This document shows, one piece after another, positions 25,796 to 34,121 of a DNA stretch of 64,000 nt; position 1 is the stretch's first letter; each line of letters starts with the position of its first letter. The DNA is taken from positions 1 to 64,000 of the forward strand of contig PNKX01000017.1 of NCBI GenBank assembly GCA_013822725.1, in the 5' to 3' direction. The notes under the pieces were generated by a model. It was not told the origin of the DNA, made no database searches, and saw only the letters and a program-made list of their open reading frames with translations. A program made the translations under genes and the position numbers. This DNA comes from Pirellula sp. (GTDB lineage: Bacteria > Planctomycetota > Planctomycetia > Pirellulales > Lacipirellulaceae).

Positions 25796-26233
25796 ATGTT
25801 TTCACAAACCGTCGAATACGCCTTGCGAGCCATGGTGCAGCTGGCGGCCGACTCGTCGGGAGCCGCCACGACCAAGGATATTGCCGCGAAGGCAAAGGTG
25901 CCGAGCGCCTACTTGGCCAAGGTGCTCCAGTCGATGCGCCGCGGCGGATTGATCCACTCCCGTCGCGGAGTCGGCGGCGGCGTCACGCTCGCCAAGCCGG
26001 CCGGCAAGATCACCCTGCTCGACGTCATCGACGCCGTCGAGCCGCTGAAGCGGACCCCCGGCAAGAAGGTTCCGGCCGCCGCCCAACTCCAAAAGGCGAT
26101 GGACACGGCCGTCGATCAGCTCCGCTCGAAGTTCGCTTCGGAGTCGCTGGCCGACATGCTGCCGAAGGGGAAGACCGTCAAGGCTGCCGCTCGCGGCGCC
26201 GTGGCGAAGCGCCCCGTTGCCAAGAAGCGCTAA
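25796..26233 (+). CDS. Rrf2 family transcriptional regulator, cysteine-free
   Basis: A 145-residue winged-helix regulator of the Rrf2 family: FSQTVEYALRAMVQLA, VPSAYLAKVLQSMRRGGLI and HSRRGVGGGVTLAKPA are the signature segments. Many Rrf2 proteins (IscR, NsrR, RsrR) hold an iron-sulfur cluster on three cysteines. This one has no cysteine at all, so it resembles the cluster-free members such as CymR. The C-terminal 25 residues are a Lys/Ala/Arg-rich tail. An AT-rich stretch (about 25600-25740) upstream may hold its own operator. Confidence 0.9.
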   Translation: MFSQTVEYALRAMVQLAADSSGAATTKDIAAKAKVPSAYLAKVLQSMRRGGLIHSRRGVGGGVTLAKPAGKITLLDVIDAVEPLKRTPGKKVPAAAQLQKAMDTAVDQLRSKFASESLADMLPKGKTVKAAARGAVAKRPVAKKR

Positions 26234-26580
26234 GCTTCCGCTGGCCAACGCTTCTGCTGGCCAATAACGTCTCAGCGCGGGGAGCGCAGCTTCGGCTTCT
26301 TAGCCGAGTCTGCCTCCCCGCTGCCGACGTTCTCTTCTTGTCTAAGCGTCCCCTGATTGCCTAAGCATCCCTGGCGCCTTCTTGCAACTGATTCTTGGCA
26401 ATTCCCGCTTCGGCGCGGCGAATGCCCTCTTACTCAGTTGAACCATCCTCTCCAGTTTGTAGGGGGCGATGCGCGACGCGAAAAGCAGTCGTCGCCGCGA
26501 TTTCCTTTCCGCACCTTGCTGCATGGCGTATAATTCGCGCTGTTGCACTAAGCTGTTGCTATCGGTCGACTTAACGCCAG
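26234..26580. other. intergenic region with hairpin and promoter-like -10
   Basis: 347 nt. A long imperfect hairpin lies at 26273-26324 (outer CAGCGCGGGGAG with CTCCCCGCTG, inner TCGGCT-TCTT-AGCCGA), probably ending the Rrf2 transcript. A TATAAT at 26529-26534 lies 46 nt ahead of the NfeD gene. Nothing else was recognised. Confidence 0.55.
26529..26534 (+). promoter_or_regulatory. candidate -10 box for the NfeD-FloA cluster
   Basis: A consensus TATAAT, 46 nt ahead of the ATG at 26581. The best-spaced -35 position reads TTTCCG, which is a poor match, so an activator may be needed or this may not be a promoter. Confidence 0.4.
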
Positions 26581-28917
26581 ATGCACCGCATGACCAAGTC
26601 GAACGTCAGGAACGTCGCTCAAGCCTCTTGGTGGCGGGTGCTCCTGCTGCAGTTCGCGCTCGCCTGCCTGGCGACGGAACTTACGCAGGCGCAAGATCAC
26701 CCGGCTGGCGGCGCCGAAGCAGCCGCCCCGCCTGCTGACGCCAAGCAGGGCCTCGCCACGCTCGTCGAAGTGAAGCTTCCTCTGGGCAGCGGCGGCGAAG
26801 CGCCTCTCAAGCAGATCATCACCCGCGCCCGCGAACGGTTGATCGCCGAAGCCCGCCTGCGCGGCGACGGCCGACGCCCGATCCTGGTTCTCGATTTTGT
26901 TCCCACCGGCGGCGCTGAAGGGACCGGCAGCCAATTCGAAACCGTTTTGTCGCTCGCGCGATTCCTCGAAAGCCGCGAGATGTCCGACGTGAAGACCGTC
27001 GCCTGGATTCCGCGCACCATTCGCGGCCACGGCGTGTTGGCCGCCATCGCCTGCGAAGAAATCGTGATGGCCGCCGACGCCGAACTCGGCGACGCGAGCG
27101 CCGACGAACCGGCCGACCAGGCCGTGAGTCGCACCGTGGTGGAAGCCTATCGCGAAATCGCCGACGCCAAGCGGACGATCCCCGTCGCGCTGGCGGTCGG
27201 CATGATCGACCCTGCCGTCGAAGTGGTGCAAATCGAAAGCGAAGAGGGAGTCCGCTTCCTCCTCCGCGACGAGGTGGAGGCGTTCCGGGCCGACAACGAG
27301 GTGATTAACGAATCGATCCTTGTTCCCGCCGGCTCGGTGGCGCGATTCACAGGACGCGAGGGCCGGCAGTTCGGCTTTGTGAAGTATCTCGGCGCCGAGA
27401 AGCCTGACGTCGCCAAGGCGTTGTCGACGCCGGTCGAATCGCTGGAAGTCAATCAATCGCTGCTGGCCGATTGGGAGCCGGTGATGATCACCGTCCGCGG
27501 CGAGATCACCCCCGGCGTCGTCAGCCAATTGTCGACGCTGCTCAACGACAACGTCGCCGGCGGCGCCAACTGGATCGGCGTCCGCGTCGATAGCGTCGGC
27601 GGCGATCTCGACGCTTGCATCACGCTGGCGAATCAATTGGCTGAACTCGACCCCAATGCCGTACGCACCGTCGCCTACGTACCGGTCGAAGCGAAAGGGG
27701 GCGCCGCGCTCATCGCGCTGGCATGCGATCAACTGGTGATGGCGCCCGACGCCGCGATCGGCATCGGCCCGTATCTCGCCGAAGTCGGTCGCGACGACAA
27801 TCGAAATCTCCCGCCGCAACCGCGCCGACGCCGCGGCTTCAAGCCAAACGACGAAGAAGACCCCGCGGCGCTGAGAGCGTCGGTCGCCTCGGCGGAGATT
27901 AGTCTTCGCAGTTCGCTTGCCGCGAAGACCGATCGCAGTTGGTCGCTCCTCGCGGCGATGATCGACCCGAAGATCGAGCTCTTCCAATATCGCCACAAAG
28001 AGTCCGGCGAAACCCGGTGGATGAGTCCGGAAGAAGCAAGCGAGTTGCGCGACGCCGGCAACTGGACGCAGGGCGCTGCGTTGCACGCCGGCAACGAACC
28101 GCTCGTATTGCGCGGAACTGAAGCATTAGATGCGGGCATCGCCTTTCAAACGGTCGACGGCTTCGACCAGCTCGAACGCCTTTACGGCTTGAATCAAGTC
28201 GCCTTCGTCGAACCGAACTGGGCGATGAAACTCGTCCACGCCCTCGCCTCGCCGGGACTGGCTACGTTCCTGCTGATGCTCGGCTTGGTCGGCATGTACA
28301 TCGAGATGAAGACTCCCGGCGTCGGCGTCGGCGGGGTCGTGGCGGCGCTCGCGTTCCTGCTCTTCTTCTGGAGCAAGTCGCTCGAAGGGACCGCCACCTC
28401 GCTCGAAATTGTGATGTTCATTGGCGGACTGGTGCTGATGTTGATCGAAATCTTCGTCGTCCCCGGCGTCGGCGTCTTCGGACTCACCGGCGGGCTGATG
28501 GTTATCTTCTCGCTCGTGCTGGCGAGCCAGACGTTCACCTTCCCCCGCAGCGGCGCCGAGATGGACGAAATGCGGCGGTCGATGTCGGTCGTCGTCGGCG
28601 CGGGAATCGGGGTCATCGGGCTGGCGATCGCGCTGCGCCGATTTCTTCCCAAAGCGCCGCTGTTCAATCGCCTCGTCCTCGAACCACCGCCGCCGGAAGA
28701 ACGGATCACGCTCTCCCATCGCGAGGCGCTCGCCGACTACTCCCACCTCGTCGGCGTCACCGGCGAAGCGATGACCGACCTCCGCCCCGGCGGTCGGGCG
28801 CTGGTCGGCGGCCAGCTGCTCGACGTCATCGCCGAGGGAATTCCGCTCGATCGCGGGACCTCCGTGATCGTCGTCGAGGCTCACGCCAACCGCGTGCTCG
28901 TCCGCGCGGCGACGTGA
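26581..28917 (+). CDS. long NfeD-like membrane protein with two degenerate ClpP-like domains
   Basis: A 778-residue protein. A signal or first membrane segment (about 17-38) is followed by two tandem ClpP-class serine-protease-like domains (about 50-250 and 295-545). Four membrane segments follow (about 555-690) and then a C-terminal NfeD OB-fold domain (about 715-778, LVGVTGEAMTDLRPGGRALV). In both protease-like domains the by-eye alignment puts Gly where the family has its nucleophile Ser: Gly149 in TIRGHGVLAAIACEEIVMA, and Gly373 in AKGGAALIALACDQLVMA. Peptidase activity is therefore doubtful. NfeD proteins pair with flotillin-like FloA; short NfeD and FloA follow on the same strand. Start is 26581 or 26590. 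Confidence 0.88.
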   Translation: MHRMTKSNVRNVAQASWWRVLLLQFALACLATELTQAQDHPAGGAEAAAPPADAKQGLATLVEVKLPLGSGGEAPLKQIITRARERLIAEARLRGDGRRPILVLDFVPTGGAEGTGSQFETVLSLARFLESREMSDVKTVAWIPRTIRGHGVLAAIACEEIVMAADAELGDASADEPADQAVSRTVVEAYREIADAKRTIPVALAVGMIDPAVEVVQIESEEGVRFLLRDEVEAFRADNEVINESILVPAGSVARFTGREGRQFGFVKYLGAEKPDVAKALSTPVESLEVNQSLLADWEPVMITVRGEITPGVVSQLSTLLNDNVAGGANWIGVRVDSVGGDLDACITLANQLAELDPNAVRTVAYVPVEAKGGAALIALACDQLVMAPDAAIGIGPYLAEVGRDDNRNLPPQPRRRRGFKPNDEEDPAALRASVASAEISLRSSLAAKTDRSWSLLAAMIDPKIELFQYRHKESGETRWMSPEEASELRDAGNWTQGAALHAGNEPLVLRGTEALDAGIAFQTVDGFDQLERLYGLNQVAFVEPNWAMKLVHALASPGLATFLLMLGLVGMYIEMKTPGVGVGGVVAALAFLLFFWSKSLEGTATSLEIVMFIGGLVLMLIEIFVVPGVGVFGLTGGLMVIFSLVLASQTFTFPRSGAEMDEMRRSMSVVVGAGIGVIGLAIALRRFLPKAPLFNRLVLEPPPPEERITLSHREALADYSHLVGVTGEAMTDLRPGGRALVGGQLLDVIAEGIPLDRGTSVIVVEAHANRVLVRAAT

Positions 28918-28926
28918 AGAATGCTT

Positions 28927-29023
28927 CACCACGAAGGCACAAAGATTGAAAACGCCAGGATTCGCTACGGCTTATTTCATGGCAATTTCTTGGTGCTTCC
29001 TGAGTGCCTTGGTGTCTTGGTGG
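28927..29023. repeat. long imperfect hairpin (CACCACGAAGGCACAAAG type)
   Basis: Arms CACCACGAAGGCAC and GTGCCTTGGTGTCTTGGTG are separated by about 60 nt. It lies between the two NfeD genes and may cause partial termination or mRNA processing within the cluster. Confidence 0.6.
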
Positions 29024-29152
29024 CGATCGCTTTCTCTTGGCATCCTTGGCAGTTCAATTAGAAGCGACTTTCTGCCGCCGCGTGCCCGAACGTGGTAGAA
29101 TGCCCCGCGTCGGGAGAGGGGCAACGTCAGTCGTCAGAGAACAGCCTGCACT

Positions 29153-29734
29153 ATGAATCTGCTCGATCCAATCGGCTGGGCCATCGTGCTGCTGGTGGTC
29201 GGCTGCGGTTTGTTAGTCTTGGAAGTCTTCGTCCCTTCCGGCGGACTTCTGAGCTTTTTGGCCTTCGTCGCCCTCGTGGCGAGCATGGTCGTCGCGTTCA
29301 ATCGCAACGTCACGACCGGGCTCAGCTTCACGGCGATCGCCGTTTTGGCCGTGCCGCTCGCGATCGGACTCGCGTTCAAACTTTGGCCCAAGACTCCCAT
29401 GGGCAAGGCCATCCTGGGCGAACTCCCCAGCGAGGAAGAAACTCGGCCCGACGAGCCCCGACGAACGCTGGTCGGCCGCGTTGGCGTCGCCCAATCGCTG
29501 ATGCTCCCGAGCGGCGCCGTCCTCATCGACGGCAAACTGTTCGACGCCGTGAGCCAAGGAATCGCGATCGACCCTGGCCACCCGGTCGTCGTGGTGGAAG
29601 TGAAGGGAAATCGGGTCATGGTGCGCCCCGCCGGCGCCGCGGAGGCCCAAGCCGCCGCCTTCGAGCCCGACGACGTCCTCTCGCGGCCAATCGAAGATTT
29701 CGGCTTCGATTCCCTGGAAGATCCGCTCGCGTAA
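29153..29734 (+). CDS. short NfeD-like membrane protein
   Basis: A 193-residue NfeD without a protease domain. Two to three membrane segments lie at about 8-30, 34-52 and 58-78 (GWAIVLLVVGCGLLVLEVFV, LLSFLAFVALVASMVV). A soluble OB-fold domain follows at about 100-160 (LVGRVGVAQSLMLPSGAVLI, GKLFDAVSQGIAI). Such truncated NfeDs commonly sit next to floA and help organise membrane microdomains. The tail ends with acidic FGFDSLEDPLA. The preceding long NfeD is 235 nt upstream across a hairpin repeat, and floA follows after 114 nt. Confidence 0.88.
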   Translation: MNLLDPIGWAIVLLVVGCGLLVLEVFVPSGGLLSFLAFVALVASMVVAFNRNVTTGLSFTAIAVLAVPLAIGLAFKLWPKTPMGKAILGELPSEEETRPDEPRRTLVGRVGVAQSLMLPSGAVLIDGKLFDAVSQGIAIDPGHPVVVVEVKGNRVMVRPAGAAEAQAAAFEPDDVLSRPIEDFGFDSLEDPLA

Positions 29735-29848
29735 AACGATATCCCCGTAGGCTGGGGCGTCGGTACAGTTCTACGCCGCCCTCGTTTCCGCTATATTCAA
29801 CTGAATCTAAGTCCCTGACTCCCTTCCCGTTGCGCGGAGCGCCGACAG

Positions 29849-30889
29849 ATGGCAGACATTCTTAACTCCAGCGCGCTATGGCTTGTCGTGGGGTTTGTCG
29901 CGCTCATCATCGCCGCGGTCTTTCTCGCCGTGTTCGCGCGGTTCGCGCGGCTCTGGGTCCAATCGGTGATGACTGGCGCCGGCGTCGGCATGTTCGACCT
30001 GATGCGGATGTGGTTTCGCAAGGTGAACCCCACCGTCATCACCCGTACGAAGATCATGGCGGTGCAGGCCGGCCTCGACGACGATGAAGAGCTCACGACC
30101 AAGGCGCTCGAAGCCCATTACATGGCCGGCGGCAATGTGCCCCTGGTGATCCGCTCGATGATCGCCGCCCGTAAGGCGAAAATCATCGAACTATCCTTCC
30201 GCCGCGCCACCGCGATCGACCTGGCCGGCCGGAATATCCTCGAAGCAGTCCAAACCAGCGTTTACCCCCGCGTTATCGACTGCCCGCCCCAAACCGGCAA
30301 ACGGCTGACGCTCGACGCGGTCGCTAAGAACGGCATCCAGCTGAAAGTGAAGGCTCGCGTCACCGTCCGCGCCAACCTCGACCAACTCATCGGCGGCGCC
30401 ACCGAGGAAACGATCGTCGCCCGCGTCGGCGAGGGGATTGTCAGCGCCATCGGCTCGGCGGAAACCCACGCCGAGGTCCTGGCCAACCCCGATCGCATCT
30501 CCCGCGCGGTGCTGGCCCGCAAGCTCGATTCGCAAACTGCGTTCGAAATCGTTTCGATCGACATCGCCGACATCGACGTCGGCGACAACATCGGCGCCCG
30601 CCTGCAGGCCGATCAGGCCGAAGCCGACACCCGCGTCGCCCGCGCCCAGGCCGAAGGCCGCCGGGCCATGGCCGTCTCGCAGGAGCAGGAATATCTGGCC
30701 GGCATCGAAGAAAATCGTGCCAAGCTGGTCGAGGCCGAGGCCGAAATCCCCAAGGCGATGGCCGACGCCTTCCGCACCGGCAAGCTCGGCATTCTTGATT
30801 ACTATCGCCTGAAGAACGTGCAAGCCGATACTGATATGCGTGAGTCAATCGCCGGCACCGGCACCGTCCGGGCGGCGACCGTCAATTAA
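29849..30889 (+). CDS. floA: flotillin-like protein FloA, copy 1
   Basis: A 346-residue FloA of the bacterial flotillin family (formerly UPF0365). An N-terminal hydrophobic hairpin (about 9-32) inserts into the inner leaflet. The PHB-like domain follows: [58 protein letters not shown], and [20 protein letters not shown]. An EA-rich coiled region ([20 protein letters not shown]) then mediates oligomerisation. FloA scaffolds functional membrane microdomains. It sits downstream of two NfeD genes and is followed after 14 nt by a Pro-rich anchored protein. A paralogue is at 55040. Confidence 0.95.
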   Translation: MADILNSSALWLVVGFVALIIAAVFLAVFARFARLWVQSVMTGAGVGMFDLMRMWFRKVNPTVITRTKIMAVQAGLDDDEELTTKALEAHYMAGGNVPLVIRSMIAARKAKIIELSFRRATAIDLAGRNILEAVQTSVYPRVIDCPPQTGKRLTLDAVAKNGIQLKVKARVTVRANLDQLIGGATEETIVARVGEGIVSAIGSAETHAEVLANPDRISRAVLARKLDSQTAFEIVSIDIADIDVGDNIGARLQADQAEADTRVARAQAEGRRAMAVSQEQEYLAGIEENRAKLVEAEAEIPKAMADAFRTGKLGILDYYRLKNVQADTDMRESIAGTGTVRAATVN

Positions 30890-30903
30890 CAACGCTCTTC
30901 CAG

Positions 30904-31731
30904 ATGTTGATCATTCGCCAACTCCCGCTCGCCGATCTCGCGGACACGCTCCGCGTGGTGATGCCGATCATCTTCGTGGTGATCTACGGCGTCGCTCACC
31001 TTGTCGGCGCCCTGCAGCAGGAAAAGAAGAAGCGCGTCCAGCGACCGCCGCAGCGCGATCCCGTTGAGTTGGATCTAGATCGTCCCGTACGCGCGGATCG
31101 CCCCGGCGCGGATCGCGGCCAACTGGGCCGCGGAGAACCAGGCCGCGGCGATCCGGGGCTTGGTAAACCAGTCAGCTTGGAAGAAACGCTCCGTCGTGAA
31201 GTCGAAGAGTTCCTCAAGCGAGCCCAAGGCGAACCCAAAACTCCGCCACAGACCGCACGCCCCGTTGGCCCGCCGCGACAACGTCCCACCGGGCCGCCGC
31301 AGAAGTCGCGCCCGCAGCAACCCGTCGAGCCTCCGACGCGCCGCTTGGTCGACGATCCGCAATCGGTCACCGGTCGCAAACAAGCGGAACCGGTCCTAGA
31401 GGTCGTCCGCTCGAGCGCCCCCACCGGCGCCGCGGTCGACGCCTACGTCACCGAGCAGATGCGCGGCGTCGCCGCCATCGGCCGGCATGCCCAACGACTC
31501 GGCGAAGAAGTGGCCCTCGCCGACGATCGGATGGAGGCCCAGCTCCAACAGAAGTTTGACCACCGCGTCGGCACGCTCGCGCCCAGTTCGGCCTCCACGA
31601 TCTCGCAGCAGGACACCATTCCCGGCAGCAGCGCCGCCCGTGAGTTCCGCGAACTGCTCGCCCGCCCGGGCGGCATGCGGCAAATGGTCATCGCCAACGA
31701 AATCCTCCGCCGTCCCGAAGAACGCTGGTAA
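30904..31731 (+). CDS. membrane-anchored Pro/Arg-rich protein of unknown function
   Basis: A 275-residue protein with one N-terminal transmembrane segment (about 15-37, VVMPIIFVVIYGVAHLVGAL). A long Pro/Arg/Gln-rich, probably disordered region follows (about 40-165). A C-terminal helical part contains LARPGGMRQMVIANEILRRP. The ending resembles short planctomycete motifs in which a helix terminates with ILRRPxxRW. It begins 14 nt after floA and ends 11 nt before the FmdB gene, so it belongs to the same operon and may be a FloA/NfeD-associated adaptor. No named family is recognised. Confidence 0.72.
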   Translation: MLIIRQLPLADLADTLRVVMPIIFVVIYGVAHLVGALQQEKKKRVQRPPQRDPVELDLDRPVRADRPGADRGQLGRGEPGRGDPGLGKPVSLEETLRREVEEFLKRAQGEPKTPPQTARPVGPPRQRPTGPPQKSRPQQPVEPPTRRLVDDPQSVTGRKQAEPVLEVVRSSAPTGAAVDAYVTEQMRGVAAIGRHAQRLGEEVALADDRMEAQLQQKFDHRVGTLAPSSASTISQQDTIPGSSAAREFRELLARPGGMRQMVIANEILRRPEERW

Positions 31732-31742
31732 CCAATCGAACT

Positions 31743-31961
31743 ATGCCACTCTACGAATTCGTCTGCCGCGACTGCCAGCAGGAACAAGAACTCCTCGTCC
31801 GAGGTGACGAAACCCCGGCGTGCCAATCGTGCGGCGGGGTCCACCTGTCGAAGCTGCTGAGCGTCCCCGCCGCCCACCTGGCCGGCGAGGCGGGCTCCCG
31901 CCCCATGGCGGGCCCCTCCGGCGGCGGTTGCGGCACGGGTTGCGGTTGCCACCCCCACTAG
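31743..31961 (+). CDS. FmdB-type zinc ribbon protein
   Basis: A 72-residue protein with the FmdB regulatory-type zinc ribbon: MPLYEFVCRDCQQEQELLV, then PACQSCGGVHLSKLLSV. The metal site is formed by CxxC pairs (Cys8, Cys11, and the ACQSC pair). The C-terminal tail GGGCGTGCGCHPH has four more Cys plus His residues and could bind metal. The role of these small proteins is not well known; some regulate amidase/formamidase genes. It is the last gene of the FloA cluster, 11 nt downstream of its neighbour. Confidence 0.85.
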   Translation: MPLYEFVCRDCQQEQELLVRGDETPACQSCGGVHLSKLLSVPAAHLAGEAGSRPMAGPSGGGCGTGCGCHPH

Positions 31962-31980
31962 CACGCTCCTCCACCAATTC

Positions 31981-32069
31981 AGCCCCTGGCTCCGCCAGGG
32001 GGTCGGTTACCACACCAATAGGCGTTGTCCCGCGTAGTGCTCTACCCCCCGGCGGAGCCGGGGGCTGCA
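31981..32069 (+). repeat. family A nested-palindrome element, copy 7
   Basis: Starts AGCCCCTGGCTCCGCCAGGG and ends GGCGGAGCCGGGGGCTGCA; the centre reads GTCGGTTACCACACCAATAG. It lies directly after the FmdB gene and may mark the end of the FloA cluster. Confidence 0.87.
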
Positions 32070-32474
32070 TGTGGCTTCCCCGCCACCCGCCTGTGGCAAA
32101 ACCTCGCCGCACCGCCGCGGCCCGCCGCCGTATAATCCCTAAGACTGGTCGCCCGCACGGCTGGCAACCACGGGCCGTGGGCCGGCAAAGTTTGACACCC
32201 TTTTCGGGCCCTGATTATACTGCGGTACTACAGGGGATATCTCCTGTCCTGACAGTGATTTGCAGCAAGAGCAGCCGGCGTTCTCTCGTTGGCTCGGAAC
32301 GCTCTTTGCACAAGTTGCCGTTCAGGGGGGATTTGACCGTCGCCACGGGACGGGGCATCGGATGCTCTGCGTGCCATTGGAGGCTTTTCGAGCGGTTTGG
32401 ATTGAACCGCCCGAAGGCGCGTTGGAGTCGTTGCGGGCGTCAGGCCGCGGCGCTCCTTATGGGAAAGTGCATCG
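32070..32474 (+). other. long leader region of the coiled-coil gene
   Basis: About 405 nt containing a good promoter (32192-32221) and then an approximately 245-nt untranslated leader. The leader starts with the near-palindrome ACAGGGGATATCTCCTGT (32230-32247), overlapped by the 15-base motif CTCCTGTCCTGACAG (32241-32255) that recurs in the leader of the 1492-residue TPR gene. A second TATAAT at 32131-32136 has no clear -35. No coding capacity is supported. Leader-mediated control is inferred only from its length and structure. Confidence 0.5.
32192..32221 (+). promoter_or_regulatory. sigma70-type promoter TTGACA-18-TATACT
   Basis: TTGACA at 32192-32197 (perfect), an 18-nt spacer and TATACT at 32216-32221 (5 of 6). 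The predicted start near 32228 lies about 245 nt ahead of the coiled-coil gene. It is the best promoter match seen in the window. Confidence 0.75.
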
Positions 32475-33305
32475 ATGAATCTGCTTGGCAAGATCTTCAC
32501 CGTCCTCATCCTCATCACGAGCATCGTGTTGATGGTCGTCGCGATGTTCGTTTATTCGACGCATCGCAATTGGCAAACGGCGTACAACACGCTGAACGCC
32601 AAGTTCCAGGCTGCTCAGACGGCGAACGCCAACGCCGAGACGCAGTACCTCGCGCAGATCACCCAGTTGAAGAGCGAGCAATCCGCCGCCGTTCAAGACG
32701 TCGCCAAGCTCGAAACCGAACGCAACGTCATCGTCAGCCAGAACCAGGCAATCCAAAAGGAAGTCGATCAACTCCGCCAGGAACAGGCTCAGAGCGTCGC
32801 CCTCGTCAAGGCGACCGAAGAGAACATCAATCGCCTGACCGTCGAAGTGACCGGTCTGCGCGATTCGATTCGCGTCGCCCAGCAGGAACGCGACGAGCAG
32901 TTCCACACGACGCTCAAGGCGACCTCGGAACTACACTCGGTCGGCGGTCAGCTCCAGCAACTTGAAGAGCGGAGCGCCCAGGTCGTCGCGCAGCTAGCCG
33001 ACGTCACGGCCAAGGCGACCGAAGGAGGGGTCGATCTCCAAGGCGAATTCGTCCCCCGCGTCCGCGGCAAAGTCAGCAAGTCGCGTCGCAGCACCGACGG
33101 ACAACTCATCGAAATCACCATCGGCGCCGACGACGGCGTCCGTCCTGGCCAGATGGTGGAAATCTTCCGCGGCGAACGCTATCTCGGTCGCGCGAAGATC
33201 CTCAGCGCCGATCCCGATCGCGCCGTCGGCCAAATCATTCGCGAATTCCAGCAAGGTCAGATCCAAGAGAACGACGATGTCGCAACCAAGCTTCGAGTCG
33301 GCTAG
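32475..33305 (+). CDS. membrane-anchored coiled-coil protein with a beta-rich C-terminal domain
   Basis: A 276-residue protein. One N-terminal transmembrane segment (about 7-27, IFTVLILITSIVLMVVAMFV) is followed by a long coiled coil (about 32-185, rich in Gln, Glu, Ala and Leu heptads). A C-terminal globular domain (about 195-275) contains KSRRSTDGQLIEITIGADDG and GQMVEIFRGERYLGRAKILS. The layout resembles MreC or other periplasmic scaffolds, but no mreB or mreD is near and no clear MreC signature is seen. It is preceded by a long leader and overlaps the next small membrane gene by 29 nt, indicating translational coupling. Role unknown; an envelope-organising protein is inferred. Confidence 0.75.
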   Translation: MNLLGKIFTVLILITSIVLMVVAMFVYSTHRNWQTAYNTLNAKFQAAQTANANAETQYLAQITQLKSEQSAAVQDVAKLETERNVIVSQNQAIQKEVDQLRQEQAQSVALVKATEENINRLTVEVTGLRDSIRVAQQERDEQFHTTLKATSELHSVGGQLQQLEERSAQVVAQLADVTAKATEGGVDLQGEFVPRVRGKVSKSRRSTDGQLIEITIGADDGVRPGQMVEIFRGERYLGRAKILSADPDRAVGQIIREFQQGQIQENDDVATKLRVG

Positions 33306-33507
33306 CCCCGCCCCGACCGTCCTGACGAAGAAGTCGGCCTGGAACATCTACACGGCCTTGCTGCTTATTTCGCTGGTCGCGTTGATGTTGGCCTCGCTCT
33401 TCTTCTACCTCGAAATCCGCGAATACGGCGGCTTCGGGAACGTGAAGGGACCGCTCAGCATGAGCGCGCCAGTCACGACCAGCGCTGTCGCTGCGATCTG
33501 GGCGTAG
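33277..33507 (+). CDS. small single-pass membrane protein overlapping the coiled-coil gene
   Basis: A 76-residue protein beginning MSQPSFESASPAPTVLTKKS. One transmembrane segment lies at about 27-47 (LLLISLVALMLASLFFYLEI), followed by a Gly/Pro-rich tail ending SAVAAIWA. It overlaps the previous gene by 29 nt in another frame, which supports tight translational coupling. It is rich in small residues outside the membrane. No family is recognised; a partner of the coiled-coil protein is plausible. Confidence 0.7.
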   Translation: MSQPSFESASPAPTVLTKKSAWNIYTALLLISLVALMLASLFFYLEIREYGGFGNVKGPLSMSAPVTTSAVAAIWA

Positions 33508-33517
33508 CGGTGCGCCT

Positions 33518-33603
33518 AGCCCCTGGCTCCGCCAGGGGGTCGGTCACCATGCCGGTAGGGCATCGCCGCACGTAACGCTACCCCCGGGCGAAGCCCGGGG
33601 CTG
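33518..33603 (+). repeat. family A nested-palindrome element, copy 8
   Basis: Starts AGCCCCTGGCTCCGCCAGGG and ends GGGCGAAGCCCGGGGCTG; the centre reads GGTCACCATGCCGGTAGGGC. It lies between the small membrane protein gene and the convergent ferritin gene. Confidence 0.88.
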
Positions 33604-33611
33604 AAAATCCG

Positions 33612-34121
33612 CTACGCGTCAGCGCTCGGCGCCGCCGCCCGTCCGCCTAGGTCGCGATCCAGATCCAACAAGGCCGACGGGTCGTCTTTGACCATCTTGA
33701 ACTTGTGGACCACCTCGCGGGAGGTCTTCTCTTCTTCGACCTGCTCGGTGATGAACCATTCTAGTTCCACCAGCGCCGCGAACGCCTTTTCAGTGAAAGC
33801 CAGTTCATAGAGGCGATCGATCTGCTCGGTCACCTTCATCTCTTGCTCCAGCGCCTTCTCGAAGACGCTCGCCACCGAGGCGAACTTCTGCTCGGGAGCC
33901 GCGATGGTCTTGAGCTTCACCGGCGCGTTGCGGGCCAGCAGAAAATCGTACAGCCGCATCGCATGGCCGTACTCTTCCTCGCTCTGGATTCGCAGCCACT
34001 TCGCGCAGCCGACGAATTGTTCGTGCTCGCACCACGCCGCCATCGACAGGTATTGGTACGACGAGAAAAGCTCGTAATTGATCTGCTCGTTGATGGCGTC
34101 TTGCACCACGGCGTTAAGCAT
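33612..34121 (-). CDS. ferritin-like iron storage protein
   Basis: A 169-residue non-haem ferritin. The four-helix bundle shows the ferroxidase residues in INEQINYELFSSYQYLSMAA (Glu, Tyr), EEEYGHAMRLYDFLLA (Glu, His) and WFITEQVEEEK (Glu, Gln). It oxidises and stores Fe(II) in a 24-mer. The start MLNAVVQDAINE at 34121 gives the usual length; an upstream extension of 57 residues does not belong to the family. It is transcribed convergently with the preceding small membrane gene and follows tRNA-Leu on the same strand after its terminator. Confidence 0.93.
   Translation of the reverse strand: MLNAVVQDAINEQINYELFSSYQYLSMAAWCEHEQFVGCAKWLRIQSEEEYGHAMRLYDFLLARNAPVKLKTIAAPEQKFASVASVFEKALEQEMKVTEQIDRLYELAFTEKAFAALVELEWFITEQVEEEKTSREVVHKFKMVKDDPSALLDLDRDLGGRAAAPSADA

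Noticed and set aside
26548-28086. A 512-codon frame antisense to the long NfeD gene
   Set aside because: Shadow of a well-supported membrane protein gene; Arg/His/Asp-rich composition is typical of such shadows.
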